Shown here: positions 1 through 6,565 of the stretch, in pieces
Layout: each line of letters opens with the position of its first letter
Position numbering within the stretch: the stretch's first letter is position 1
Origin: Spirochaetaceae bacterium
GTDB taxonomy: Bacteria > Spirochaetota > Spirochaetia > Treponematales > Breznakiellaceae
Reading direction: 5' to 3'
DNA: 13,458 bases
NCBI GenBank assembly: GCA_031278295.1
Contig: JAITKQ010000096.1
Location: forward strand, 1 to 13,458
Notes under the pieces: generated by a model
What the model was told of the DNA's origin: nothing
The model's input: the letters and a program-made list of their open reading frames with translations, nothing else
Database searches by the model: none
Made by a program: the position numbers and the translations under genes

Positions 1-1070
1 GGGGACAGGCCCCTCGTTTGGGGGGACAGCTTCCTCGGTTAGGGGGACAGCCCCCTCGTTTAGGGGGACAGCCCCCTCGTTTAGGGGGACAGCCCCCTCC
101 ACACGGGGACAGCCCCCTCACACAGGGACAGCCCCCTCCGCACGAGGGACAGACCCCGCCAACAGGGACAGCCCCCTCACACGGGGGCAGGCCCCTCGTT
201 GAGGACAGACCTCTGCGGGGACACCCCCTCCACAGAGGACAGCCCCCTCACACGGGGCAGGCCCCGCCACGGGGGGACAGCCCCGCCGCACGGGGACAGC
301 CCTCTTTGCGTGGACAGCCCTCTCCAACAGGGACAGCCTCCTCCACACGGGGACAGCCCTCTTTGCGTGGACAGCCCTCTCCAACAGGGACAGCCCCCTC
401 CGCACGAGGGACAGACCCCGCCAACAGGGACAGCCCCCGCCAATAGGGGACAGCCCCCTCGTTGAGGACAGACCTCTGCGGGGACACCCCCTCCACAGGG
501 GACCGCCCCCTCACACGGGGACAGCCCCCGCCAACAGGGGACAGCCCCCTCGTTGAGGACAGACCTCTGCGGGGACACCCCCTCCACAGGGGACCGCCCC
601 CTCACACGGGGACAGCCCCCGCCAACAGGGACAGCCCCCTCACACGGGGGACAGCCCCCGCCAACAGGGACAGCCCCCTCCGCACGAGGGACAGACCCCG
701 CCAACAGGGACAGCCCCCTCACACGGGGGCAGGCCCCGCCACGGGGACAGCCCCCGCCACAGGGGACAGGCCCGCCACGCGGGGACAGCCCCCTCACACG
801 GGGCAGGCCCCGCCGCACGGGGACAGACCCCTCCACACGGGGACAGACCCCTCCACACGGGGACAGCCCCCTCCACACGGGGACAACCTCCCCGGTTAGG
901 GGGACAGCCTCCCCGTTTAGAGGGACAGCCCCCTCGTTTAGGGGGACAGGCCCCTCGTTTAGGGAGACAGCCCCCTCGTTTAGGGGGGACAGTCTCCCCG
1001 TTTAGGGGGACAGGCCCCTCGTTTGGGGGGACAGGCCCCTCGGTTAAGGGGACAGACCCCTGCGGGGACA
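1..1070. repeat. Dense tandem array of about 56 short palindromic GC-rich units
   Basis: The whole stretch is built from units with the core GGGGACAGCCCCCTC (variants ACAGGCCCC, ACAGACCCC, ACACCCCC), spaced mostly 19-21 bp; I counted 56 by hand. Most cores pair with themselves (GGGG, short loop ACAG, CCCC), so each unit can form a small hairpin on either strand. Units at both outer ends (about 1-105 and 890-1060) use a 21-bp form with a GTTTAG-like linker; interior units use CACAC, GCCAACA or GTTGA linkers. Higher-order duplications are visible: a 57-bp repeat around 296-400, a 91-bp tandem repeat at 448-629, and a block at 120-250 recurring about 263 bp downstream. There are no unique spacers, so it is not CRISPR. 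All frames stay open only because the repeat lacks stop codons. The core resembles REP-type palindromes, from memory and not verified. The left end is cut by the window edge. Confidence 0.95.
448..629. repeat. 91-bp higher-order tandem repeat inside the array
   Basis: Five consecutive units at 449, 467, 483, 501 and 520 recur in the same order and variant form at 540, 558, 574, 592 and 611, all offset by exactly 91 bp. The block carries the distinctive variants GAGGACAGACCTCTGCG and GGGGACCGCCCCC. A related copy, with GACAG in place of GACCG, lies about 263 bp upstream (units 204, 220, 238). This shows the array grew by segmental duplication as well as by single-unit addition. Confidence 0.85.
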
Positions 1071-1089
1071 GATGATAGCTTTGTTAATC

Positions 1090-1117
1090 GAAGCCTTCAT
1101 CGCGGAGGCTTCTTTTT
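1090..1117 (+). terminator. Intrinsic terminator at the right end of the repeat array
   Basis: A 7-bp perfect stem, GAAGCCT (1090-1096) with AGGCTTC (1106-1112), closes a 9-nt loop and is followed directly by TTTTT (1113-1117). It works only for plus-strand transcription, since the opposite side lacks a T-tract. No gene precedes it in the window; the only upstream sequence is the palindrome array, so it would terminate transcription coming out of the array or from a gene left of the window. Confidence 0.7.
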
Positions 1118-1400
1118 CCCCCTGTAACCGGATCAAATACCCGCCGCGGTATATGGCGTGAAACGGCGTTCGTTCATTTGGTGTTGAGGGCGAATTTGGG
1201 TTTGCAGGTACTTGACGATTACCGGCGCATAGCGGAACGCCTTGAATGTGAAAAACGGAAGCGGGGAATACGGTACCGGATCTGCCATGCCGATAAGCGC
1301 TGGAATGGTTATCGCCATCACCTCGTGCATCGGATACAACTTGTTCCGCCCCACACGCGGATCATTTATACCTGAAAATAGCCCATTATGGGCATCACTG
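1118..1400 (-). pseudogene. Decayed N-terminal fragment of an ISAs1-family transposase
   Basis: Read on the minus strand from about 1386 downward, one frame gives the segment INDPRVGRNKLYPMHEVMAI followed by ALIGMAD. This matches the pattern I know from the N-terminus of ISAs1/H-repeat transposases (IPDPR, then R-K-P-x-x-E-hhhhxhxAhhxGAD). After a frameshift another frame reads NERTPFHAIYRGGYLIR, which fits the next conserved block (N-G-x-P-S-H-D-T-x-x-R-V-F). The remnant stops at about 1118 beside the terminator and array. The catalytic DDE domain is absent, so it cannot be functional. The open minus-strand frame extends to 1633, but its upstream part only shadows the upp-like gene. The family call rests on pattern memory. 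Confidence 0.5.
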
Positions 1401-1507
1401 CCCTTTGCGATTGCCGTTGTTCTTGTTTCCCTTCCTGAAAAACCATGCCGGTTATAACCGCGACTATACACCGATTTTACTTTTTTTATATGCGCCCGCC
1501 CTAGCCA

Positions 1508-1537
1508 TTGACTAAAAGCGCCTGGCGGCGGCATAGT
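1508..1537 (+). promoter_or_regulatory. Possible promoter of the upp-like operon
   Basis: TTGACT (1508-1513, five of six matches to the sigma-70 -35 box) is followed after 18 bp by CATAGT (1532-1537, four of six matches to the -10 box). Transcription would start near 1544, leaving a leader of roughly a dozen bases before the ATG at 1557. The site lies between the transposase remnant and the first operon gene. The -10 box is weak, so this is tentative. Confidence 0.35.
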
Positions 1538-1556
1538 TATAGGACTGCGTGAAAAT

Positions 1557-2624
1557 ATGAATAAAGTTGTTTTAAAGGCGGAAGACCTTGACGGTTTTTT
1601 AACCGGTGACGACAAAGCCGCCATTGCCGGCATGGATGGTATTTACCGCGAAGTTTTGGCCAGTTTCAGCCTCTATTCGGCTGCCCGGATGGAAAAAGAA
1701 CGCGATAAGGAAAAGGATAACCTGATCCGCTTGTACAACACCATGGGCAAGATGATGCAGGGCATCTGTAGCGAAGAACCCGGTATCCAGGTCTATAGTT
1801 TCCGTACGCCGCACGAAACGCACGCGGAAATATCGCGCATCATCGCTAAACTGCGGGATGTGCGCACCGATAATGATGAATTCATCTACTACATTCAACG
1901 CGCCTATGAAAAACTTTTTTATTTTGCCTGGGGCGGCATGAACAGCTCCGAAAAAAATTACCTGATGATAAAAACCCCGGTAACCATCCCCGTACAGAAT
2001 TATGCGGTGCATAAAATTACAAACATTGACAACAAGATCGAAAACGCCGTGATGTGCATACTGTTGCGCGGCGCGTTGCTTCCCGCGATGATAATGTCAA
2101 AAGAGATAGAAGAGTATTCGTCAACTGCCTATGTTACGCCGTTTGCGCTGTTTAGAATCAAGCGGGACGAAACGAAACATGAAAACGACATGGAATACAT
2201 CCTTGACCTTGACCGTTCCTACTTCGATCCCGAGGTCCTCAACGGCAGGGACCTGATTTTTGCCGACCCTATGAACGCGACCGGCGGCAGCCTTGTTACC
2301 GTTGTAAAGTACCTGCTAAGCCAGGGCGTAAAGCCGCGTTCCGTACATTTTTTTAACGTGATTTCCGCGTTGAAAGGAGCTTTGCGCGTGGTTCGGGCGC
2401 TGGATAACTGTACGGTTTGGACCTGCTGGATGGACCCTGTTCTGAACGAGGCGGCCTACATACTTCCCGGTCTGGGCGATGCGGGCGACAGGATAAATGG
2501 CACGGACTCCGTCGATAGGAGCCGCAACATCATGCAGCTTATAGCGGATTACGGCAGCAACATAGCCGGGCTTTACCGTTCGCAGCTCCGCGAAATTGAA
2601 GACACGGTTTTGGGAAGATCGTAG
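1557..2624 (+). CDS. upp: Uracil phosphoribosyltransferase-like protein with N-terminal extension
   Basis: A 355-residue protein. Residues 237-245 read DPMNATGGS, the PRPP-binding loop of uracil phosphoribosyltransferases (DPMLATGGS-type), and residues 301-317 read YILPGLGDAGDRINGTD, the C-terminal uracil-binding signature. The family converts uracil plus PRPP to UMP in pyrimidine salvage, in the cytoplasm. Usual members are about 210 residues. Here residues 86-125 (THAEISRIIAKLRD onward) line up with the normal N-terminus, leaving about 85 extra residues in front; the middle part is also longer and diverged, though ILLRGALLP (168-176) fits the usual ILRAG segment. The leucine in the PRPP loop is replaced by asparagine (N240). 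The gene is first in an operon with the TPR lipoprotein (2-bp gap) and coaD. The ribosome site is weak (AGGA about 12 bp upstream). The fold assignment is firm; true uracil specificity is inferred. Confidence 0.85.
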   Translation: MNKVVLKAEDLDGFLTGDDKAAIAGMDGIYREVLASFSLYSAARMEKERDKEKDNLIRLYNTMGKMMQGICSEEPGIQVYSFRTPHETHAEISRIIAKLRDVRTDNDEFIYYIQRAYEKLFYFAWGGMNSSEKNYLMIKTPVTIPVQNYAVHKITNIDNKIENAVMCILLRGALLPAMIMSKEIEEYSSTAYVTPFALFRIKRDETKHENDMEYILDLDRSYFDPEVLNGRDLIFADPMNATGGSLVTVVKYLLSQGVKPRSVHFFNVISALKGALRVVRALDNCTVWTCWMDPVLNEAAYILPGLGDAGDRINGTDSVDRSRNIMQLIADYGSNIAGLYRSQLREIEDTVLGRS

Positions 2625-2626
2625 TT

Positions 2627-3667
2627 ATGGAACGGACGCCGCTGAACGGTGCCATCCTGGCTTTCCTGGCTTTGAGCGGTTTTTCATTTTTTGTGTCCTG
2701 CGCGAGTCTTGCGACATCGGCGGAAGAATACTACTCAATCGGCATGGCCTACTTCGAGATGGGCAAGTACGAAGAGGCCGAGCGCTGGCTAAACCGTGCG
2801 GTAAGCTCAAACCGGACGATGAGCGCTTCGGAGTACAATCTTGGGCGGATAGCCTTTGGAACCGGCCGCTACACGGAAGCCCTGAAAAAGTTTAACTCAA
2901 TACTGAAAAAAGACCCCCAAAATGTTATGGCGCTGAAAGCGGTCGCCTATACGTATATAAAAATGGGAAACATAGAAAAAGCGCGGGATATGTACAACCA
3001 GGTTTTGGAACTGGAACCGGAGGAGGCCGATAACGGGCTGAATTACGCGACGATCCTGTACGCTATGGATAAACCGGCTGAAGCGGAGGATGTGCTAAAA
3101 AAATATGATTACGCTATTCTCGATGACAAGGACGCGCTCCTGCTTTTGGCCCGCGTACAAAAAGCGCAGAATAAACCGGAGGCTATCGACAGTTACGATG
3201 TTTGGCTATCCAAAAACAACGATCCGCAGGTCCGCTACGAATATACCCTCGCGCTGGACGAAGGCGGGTTCTACGCGCGCGCGCTGGAAGCTGCGCGTAA
3301 AACTTTAAGCGAACTTACCAGTGATACCGAGACCTTGAAACGTTCAACGGTACGTTTCATGATTGCCAGCCTGCTGCTGGTAAGCGACAGTCAAAATAAC
3401 GAAGGCTTCGAAGAACTTACCGGCGCCATACGCGACGGCTTTGCTGACGCGAAGATGATAGAAGCGCTGTTAAATGATGAACGTCTGGAAAAACCGGTGC
3501 GCGACGAAGTGCGGCGGACAATAGACAACGCGAAGCTGCCCGATCCCGGCGCCGCCGAATCGGCAGCATCCGGTTCGACAGAAAGCGGCGAAAACCCAAC
3601 GGCGGAAAATGCGCTGTCGGCGAGCACCAATCAAAATTCAGACGGCACATCGGGAGGGACAAATTGA
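2627..3667 (+). CDS. TPR-repeat lipoprotein
   Basis: A 346-residue protein with a hydrophobic N-terminal segment (residues 9-24) ending in FFVSC with cysteine at 25, a relaxed spirochaete-style lipobox. It is therefore predicted to be a lipid-anchored envelope protein. From about residue 35 to 225 there are five to six tetratricopeptide repeats, recognisable by A-x-x-Y-x-x-G-x-x-Y-x-x-x-G-x-Y-x-x-A patterns (for example YYSIGMAYFEMGKYEEAERW). TPRs are protein-protein interaction scaffolds. The last 40 or so residues are a low-complexity Ser/Ala/Glu/Asn/Gly tail. The start lies 2 bp after the upp-like stop and the stop overlaps the coaD start, so the three are almost certainly cotranscribed. 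The partner and precise role cannot be read from the sequence. Confidence 0.85.
   Translation: MERTPLNGAILAFLALSGFSFFVSCASLATSAEEYYSIGMAYFEMGKYEEAERWLNRAVSSNRTMSASEYNLGRIAFGTGRYTEALKKFNSILKKDPQNVMALKAVAYTYIKMGNIEKARDMYNQVLELEPEEADNGLNYATILYAMDKPAEAEDVLKKYDYAILDDKDALLLLARVQKAQNKPEAIDSYDVWLSKNNDPQVRYEYTLALDEGGFYARALEAARKTLSELTSDTETLKRSTVRFMIASLLLVSDSQNNEGFEELTGAIRDGFADAKMIEALLNDERLEKPVRDEVRRTIDNAKLPDPGAAESAASGSTESGENPTAENALSASTNQNSDGTSGGTN
3653..3658 (+). promoter_or_regulatory. Ribosome binding site deciding the coaD start
   Basis: GGAGGG lies 8 bases before the ATG at 3667, the best Shine-Dalgarno match among the genes in this window. It is inside the 3' end of the TPR lipoprotein gene and favours the ATG at 3667 over the in-frame TTG at 3664. 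Confidence 0.7.
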
Positions 3668-4140
3668 TGCGCGCTGCTTTCCCGGGTTCTTTCGATCCGC
3701 CCACATTCGGACACATCGACATAATTGAACGGAGCCGTTCCATTTTTGATGAAATTGTCGTTGTGATCGCCGAAAACAAGCAGAAGAGCTACCTGTTTTC
3801 CGCGGAAGAACGCCGCGACATGATGACCGAAATGGTAAAAGAATGGAAAAATGTTACGGTAACGCTATGCGATACCCTGATCGTCGATCTCTTGAAACAG
3901 CTAAATATAAAGGTTATGGTGCGCGGTGTGCGTAACGTTCTCGATTTTTTTTACGAATCCGAACTTTCCATGATGAACAAGGCGCTTTCGCCGGGTATAG
4001 AAACGATTTTTATGATGACGCGCCCCGAATACCTGGTGTTACGGGCCTCGTCCGTGCGTGAACTCGCGGCGTTTAACGGCGATCTTTCGGCGCTCGTCCC
4101 GCCCGTCGTCGTGAACGCGCTCCGTAAAAAATATAATTAA
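3667..4140 (+). CDS. coaD: Phosphopantetheine adenylyltransferase
   Basis: A 157-residue protein of full family length. It catalyses the penultimate step of coenzyme A synthesis, 4'-phosphopantetheine plus ATP to dephospho-CoA plus pyrophosphate, in the cytoplasm. The N-terminus has the family signature PGSFDPPTFGHIDII with the nucleotidyltransferase T-x-G-H motif at residues 13-16. K40 after the second strand, the VRGVR segment (85-89) and LRASSVREL (125-133, normally ISSSLVKE) are at the expected positions. The chosen start ATG overlaps the upstream TGA by one base (TGATG), a typical translational-coupling arrangement, and has a strong ribosome site. It is the last gene of the upp-like/TPR/coaD operon, followed by a terminator-like hairpin. 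Nothing suggests loss of function. Confidence 0.97.
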   Translation: MRAAFPGSFDPPTFGHIDIIERSRSIFDEIVVVIAENKQKSYLFSAEERRDMMTEMVKEWKNVTVTLCDTLIVDLLKQLNIKVMVRGVRNVLDFFYESELSMMNKALSPGIETIFMMTRPEYLVLRASSVRELAAFNGDLSALVPPVVVNALRKKYN

Positions 4141-4141
4141 C

Positions 4142-4170
4142 CGGGGGTTTTTCACAAAAGCCCCGTATTT
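4142..4170 (+). terminator. Terminator-like hairpin after coaD
   Basis: CGGGG (4142-4146) pairs with CCCCG (4161-4165) and TTTT (4148-4151) with AAAA (4156-4159), with one internal G-G mismatch and a TCAC loop. It begins 2 bp after the coaD stop. The tail TATTTA is only moderately T-rich, so termination may be partial, which would allow read-through toward the serA-like gene. Confidence 0.55.
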
Positions 4171-4176
4171 ACAATA

Positions 4177-4467
4177 GAGGCTGTTCCAAAACTTCGGTTT
4201 TGGGGAGACAAAATGTCTGTGTTACCATTTTTATCCTGCCATGGGGTTTAATACCCCGCCTACCTTCCTTAATCGGGTTAGGCAGGCGGCAAAACCTCAG
4301 GCAAAACAGCTTAACGCTGTTTTGTGGCTTTAGCTTACGGCTTTTAAGCCACAAAAACCGCTATAGCCAAGGGGCTCGGTCTGTTCCATCGAACCCAAGG
4401 TTTGCGCCGCGGCCCCGGCATAGCCGGGGCCGTTTAGGGCGCAGTCGATTTGTTTTGGAACAGTCTC
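4177..4467. mobile_element. 291-bp MITE-like element with terminal inverted repeats
   Basis: The left end GAGGCTGTTCCAAAAC (4177-4192) and the right end (4452-4467, reverse complement GAGACTGTTCCAAAAC) form 16-bp terminal inverted repeats with one mismatch. The element is flanked by AATA on both sides (4173-4176 and 4468-4471), a 4-bp target duplication. It encodes no transposase. The interior is highly structured: perfect hairpins at 4302-4324 (9-bp stem), 4321-4355 (10-bp stem) and 4410-4432 (10-bp stem, 3-nt loop), the last embedded in a further TGCGCC/GGCGCA stem at 4403-4443. The 95-codon open frame at 4200-4487 crosses the right end and looks random. It is best read as a non-autonomous element mobilised by an IS with similar ends elsewhere in the genome; the IS family cannot be named from the sequence alone. 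Confidence 0.8.
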
Positions 4468-4489
4468 AATATTTAAGACAGGTATAAAA

Positions 4490-5668
4490 ATGTTTCGTAT
4501 TCAAACAATGAACAGTATTGCGGCGGAAGGCTTGAATTTATTTCCCGCCGGCAAGTATGAGGTCGGTCCCGGGACAAAGAATCCCGACGCGATTTTGCTG
4601 CGTAGCGCGGATTTACACGGGGTGGAAATCCCAAAAAGCGTTCTTGCCATTGTCCGCGCCGGCGCGGGGTACAACAACATCCCGGTAGACGCCTGTAGCG
4701 AACGCGGCATCGTGGTGTTCAATACACCGGGGGCAAACGCCAACGCCGTAAAGGAACTTACCATCGCCGCGCTGTTTCTGTCATCTAGGAAGCTTGTCGA
4801 TTCGGTGCGCTGGCTTTCATCGGTAAAGGACAACGCGCCGCCAGGGGGCGATGGTATACCCGCCCTTGTCGAAAAAGAAAAGAACCGTTTTGAGGGGCCC
4901 GAGATATCCGGCAAAACACTGGGTGTGGTAGGACTGGGGTCCATAGGCGTGATGGTCGCCAACGCCGCCGCCGCGCTGGGCATGGACGTGGTAGGCTACG
5001 ATCCGTACATTTCTGTACACGCCGCTTGGAATCTGTCCCGTTCAGTCCGCCGCGCCGAGACCATGGAAGATGCTTTGCGCGGTTCCGATTATGTCAGCCT
5101 TCATGTTCCGTACAGCGATGAAACAAAGAATATGTTAAGCGCCGGTAAAATAAAGATGATGAAGAGCGGGGCCAGGTTGCTGAACTTTGCGCGAGGCGGC
5201 CTGGCAAAGGAGGCGGATGTAATTTCGGCGCTGGAATGCGGACGCCTTTCCGTGTATATAACCGATTTTCCGACAGCGGAACTCCTGAAACACGACAAGG
5301 TTATCTGCATACCGCACCTTGGCGCTTCAACCCCGGAAGCGGAGATAAACTGCGCGGTAAGCGCCGTAAAACAGGCAAAGAATTTTCTTGAAACCGGCGT
5401 GGTAGAAAATTCCGTAAACTTTCCGTCCTGTAGCCTGACCCGTAATTCGCCGTACCGCCTGCTTGCGGCAAACCGCAACATACCGAACATGGTAGGCCAG
5501 ATAACGACCCTGCTGGCAAGCGGCGGCATCAACATAACCGACCTGATCAACCATCACAAAGACGGTTACGCATACAACATCATAGACACGGAGCAGGAAA
5601 TTCCGGCCTCCATGCTTGTGGCTCTTGAAAAAATTCCAGGTATAATCCGTGTCCGCACGATAGCCTGA
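4490..5668 (+). CDS. serA: D-3-phosphoglycerate dehydrogenase, short ACT-domain type
   Basis: A 392-residue D-2-hydroxyacid dehydrogenase. The likely reaction is oxidation of 3-phosphoglycerate to 3-phosphohydroxypyruvate, the first step of serine synthesis. The Rossmann nucleotide motif is GLGSIG (148-153), with acidic D171 after the second strand indicating NAD preference. Substrate arginine R235 (NFARGG) and catalytic H276 (IPHLGAST) are present. Residues from about 320 form an ACT-like regulatory domain (NIPNMVGQITTLLASGGINI), implying serine feedback. The glutamate expected before the catalytic histidine (FPTEP in E. coli SerA) is A263, with glutamate next to it at 264. The ATG has a modest ACAGG site 7 bases upstream. 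The MITE ends 22 bp before the start, so any native promoter was displaced or lies in the element. No serC or serB is nearby; specificity is inferred from family. Confidence 0.88.
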   Translation: MFRIQTMNSIAAEGLNLFPAGKYEVGPGTKNPDAILLRSADLHGVEIPKSVLAIVRAGAGYNNIPVDACSERGIVVFNTPGANANAVKELTIAALFLSSRKLVDSVRWLSSVKDNAPPGGDGIPALVEKEKNRFEGPEISGKTLGVVGLGSIGVMVANAAAALGMDVVGYDPYISVHAAWNLSRSVRRAETMEDALRGSDYVSLHVPYSDETKNMLSAGKIKMMKSGARLLNFARGGLAKEADVISALECGRLSVYITDFPTAELLKHDKVICIPHLGASTPEAEINCAVSAVKQAKNFLETGVVENSVNFPSCSLTRNSPYRLLAANRNIPNMVGQITTLLASGGINITDLINHHKDGYAYNIIDTEQEIPASMLVALEKIPGIIRVRTIA

Positions 5669-5697
5669 GCGAGGGCCTGCCCGCTTATCTTTTTTTT
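5669..5697 (+). terminator. Intrinsic terminator after the serA-like gene
   Basis: GCG (5669-5671) and GG (5673-5674) pair with CC (5680-5681) and CGC (5682-5684), with A5672 bulged and a GCCTG loop, immediately after the stop codon. A run of eight T residues follows (5690-5697). The stem is short but the T-tract is strong. Confidence 0.6.
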
Positions 5698-5712
5698 ATG
5701 CAATTTTACCGG

Positions 5713-5718
5713 TATAAT
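5713..5718 (+). promoter_or_regulatory. -10 box just before the exported-protein gene
   Basis: A perfect TATAAT sits 7 bases before the ATG at 5726, so transcription would start at or within a base or two of the start codon. The -35 region is only a T-run (about 5690-5695), so the match is one-sided. The alternative ATG at 5717 lies inside this hexamer, a reason to reject it. Confidence 0.45.
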
Positions 5719-5725
5719 GTTTACT

Positions 5726-6565
5726 ATGGGTAAAACACTGGTTTCCGTGCTTTTTGTGTTTACCGCGCTTGTTTGTCTCCAGGCGCAGGACGACAGGGCC
5801 GTGTTCAAGATTCAACCGCTGGAGGCGGAAGGAACAAGCCCCGAAGAAGCCCGCCTGCTGGAATCCCTGATATACTCCTATTTTTCCGACAAAAGCGACG
5901 TGATAATACTGCTGCCCGAGGGCGGCCCGGCGGGCGGCATCCCCTACGAAACTGACCCTGATTATTTTATAAAAACCAGTTTGTACCCTGAAGATGACGC
6001 CTGTGTCTTTGAGCTTGTCGTGAGCGACGCTTATTCCCGTGAACTTTCGCGGCAGACCGCCAGGTACAAAACAACCAAGGATATAGCGCTGAATATGCAT
6101 AATATTGTAAACGCGGCGTTTGAATGGCGGGACGATCCGGCGGAACTTTCCGGTGAAGCGCCTGAACCGCCGGACGCCGAGCTTATCGTCCCTGAAAAGC
6201 TGTTCGGACTCTGGAGCGGCGACACGGGTATCAAGCTGATCAAAATTCTGCCGGACGGCAAGGCTTTCGCGTTTTTTGCCTCCGGCGTAAACATGATGCT
6301 GTCCTACAAAATTGAGAATAACACGCTGAACATCACCCAGATTTCACCGAATAACGAAAATTTTTACTACCCGCTGCCGCTTCCGATGGCAAAAATCCTG
6401 GTAAATGAGGCGGAGCCGATGCGCTGGGAATTCATGCTGTATGAAAATGAAAATTTGCTGCGTGGAAGCCGGATAGAAACAACGGTCGAATTCGAAGACT
6501 ACGAAAAAATCGTGATACGCCACAACAGCGTACGCAAATCGGAATGGAATAAACTTCCCCGTTAG
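5726..6565 (+). CDS. Exported protein of unknown function
   Basis: A 279-residue protein from the ATG at 5726. Residues 1-20 are a clear signal peptide (MGKT, then a hydrophobic core, then LQA before Q21), so it should be periplasmic or surface-exposed; C17 is preceded by valine and is not a convincing lipobox. Residues 22-130 (starting AVFKIQPLEAEGTSPEEARL) have the look of the CsgG/TolB-like N-terminal fold, where PLEA-G-S-x-EA-L leads a first helix; this is a guess from pattern. A proline/glutamate-rich linker (about 135-155) leads to a C-terminal beta-rich domain beginning LFGLWSGDTGIKLIKILPDG, reminiscent of lipocalin-like ligand-binding domains. I do not recognise the family. It stands alone between a terminator and an intergenic gap. 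An upstream ATG at 5717 would add three residues but lies in the -10 box. Confidence 0.75.
   Translation: MGKTLVSVLFVFTALVCLQAQDDRAVFKIQPLEAEGTSPEEARLLESLIYSYFSDKSDVIILLPEGGPAGGIPYETDPDYFIKTSLYPEDDACVFELVVSDAYSRELSRQTARYKTTKDIALNMHNIVNAAFEWRDDPAELSGEAPEPPDAELIVPEKLFGLWSGDTGIKLIKILPDGKAFAFFASGVNMMLSYKIENNTLNITQISPNNENFYYPLPLPMAKILVNEAEPMRWEFMLYENENLLRGSRIETTVEFEDYEKIVIRHNSVRKSEWNKLPR

Noticed and set aside
18..1005. Several open frames of 78-233 codons on both strands within the repeat array, Pro/Gly/Arg/Thr-rich
   Set aside because: The repeat simply lacks stop codons in most frames. The translations are low-complexity, overlap each other on both strands and follow unit duplications.
1..1070. 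CRISPR array
   Set aside because: Linkers between cores are only about 5-8 bp and themselves repeated; there are no unique spacers of normal length and no cas genes.
1133..1633. A 166-codon minus-strand gene
   Set aside because: Part overlaps the upp-like gene antisense, and the rest is better explained as a frameshifted transposase remnant.
3664..3666. TTG start for coaD
   Set aside because: The ATG at 3667 is adjacent, has the ribosome site at ideal spacing and gives the usual CoaD N-terminus.
4200..4487. A 95-codon open frame
   Set aside because: It runs across the MITE interior, its right end and the target duplication; the composition looks random and it has no ribosome site.
4483..4488. 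TATAAA as -10 box for the serA-like gene
   Set aside because: It ends one base before the ATG, so transcription would start inside the coding region, and the nearest TTGGAA is 22 bp away.
5717..5719. ATG at 5717 as start of the exported protein
   Set aside because: It lies inside a perfect TATAAT; the ATG at 5726 gives a normal signal peptide beginning MGKT.
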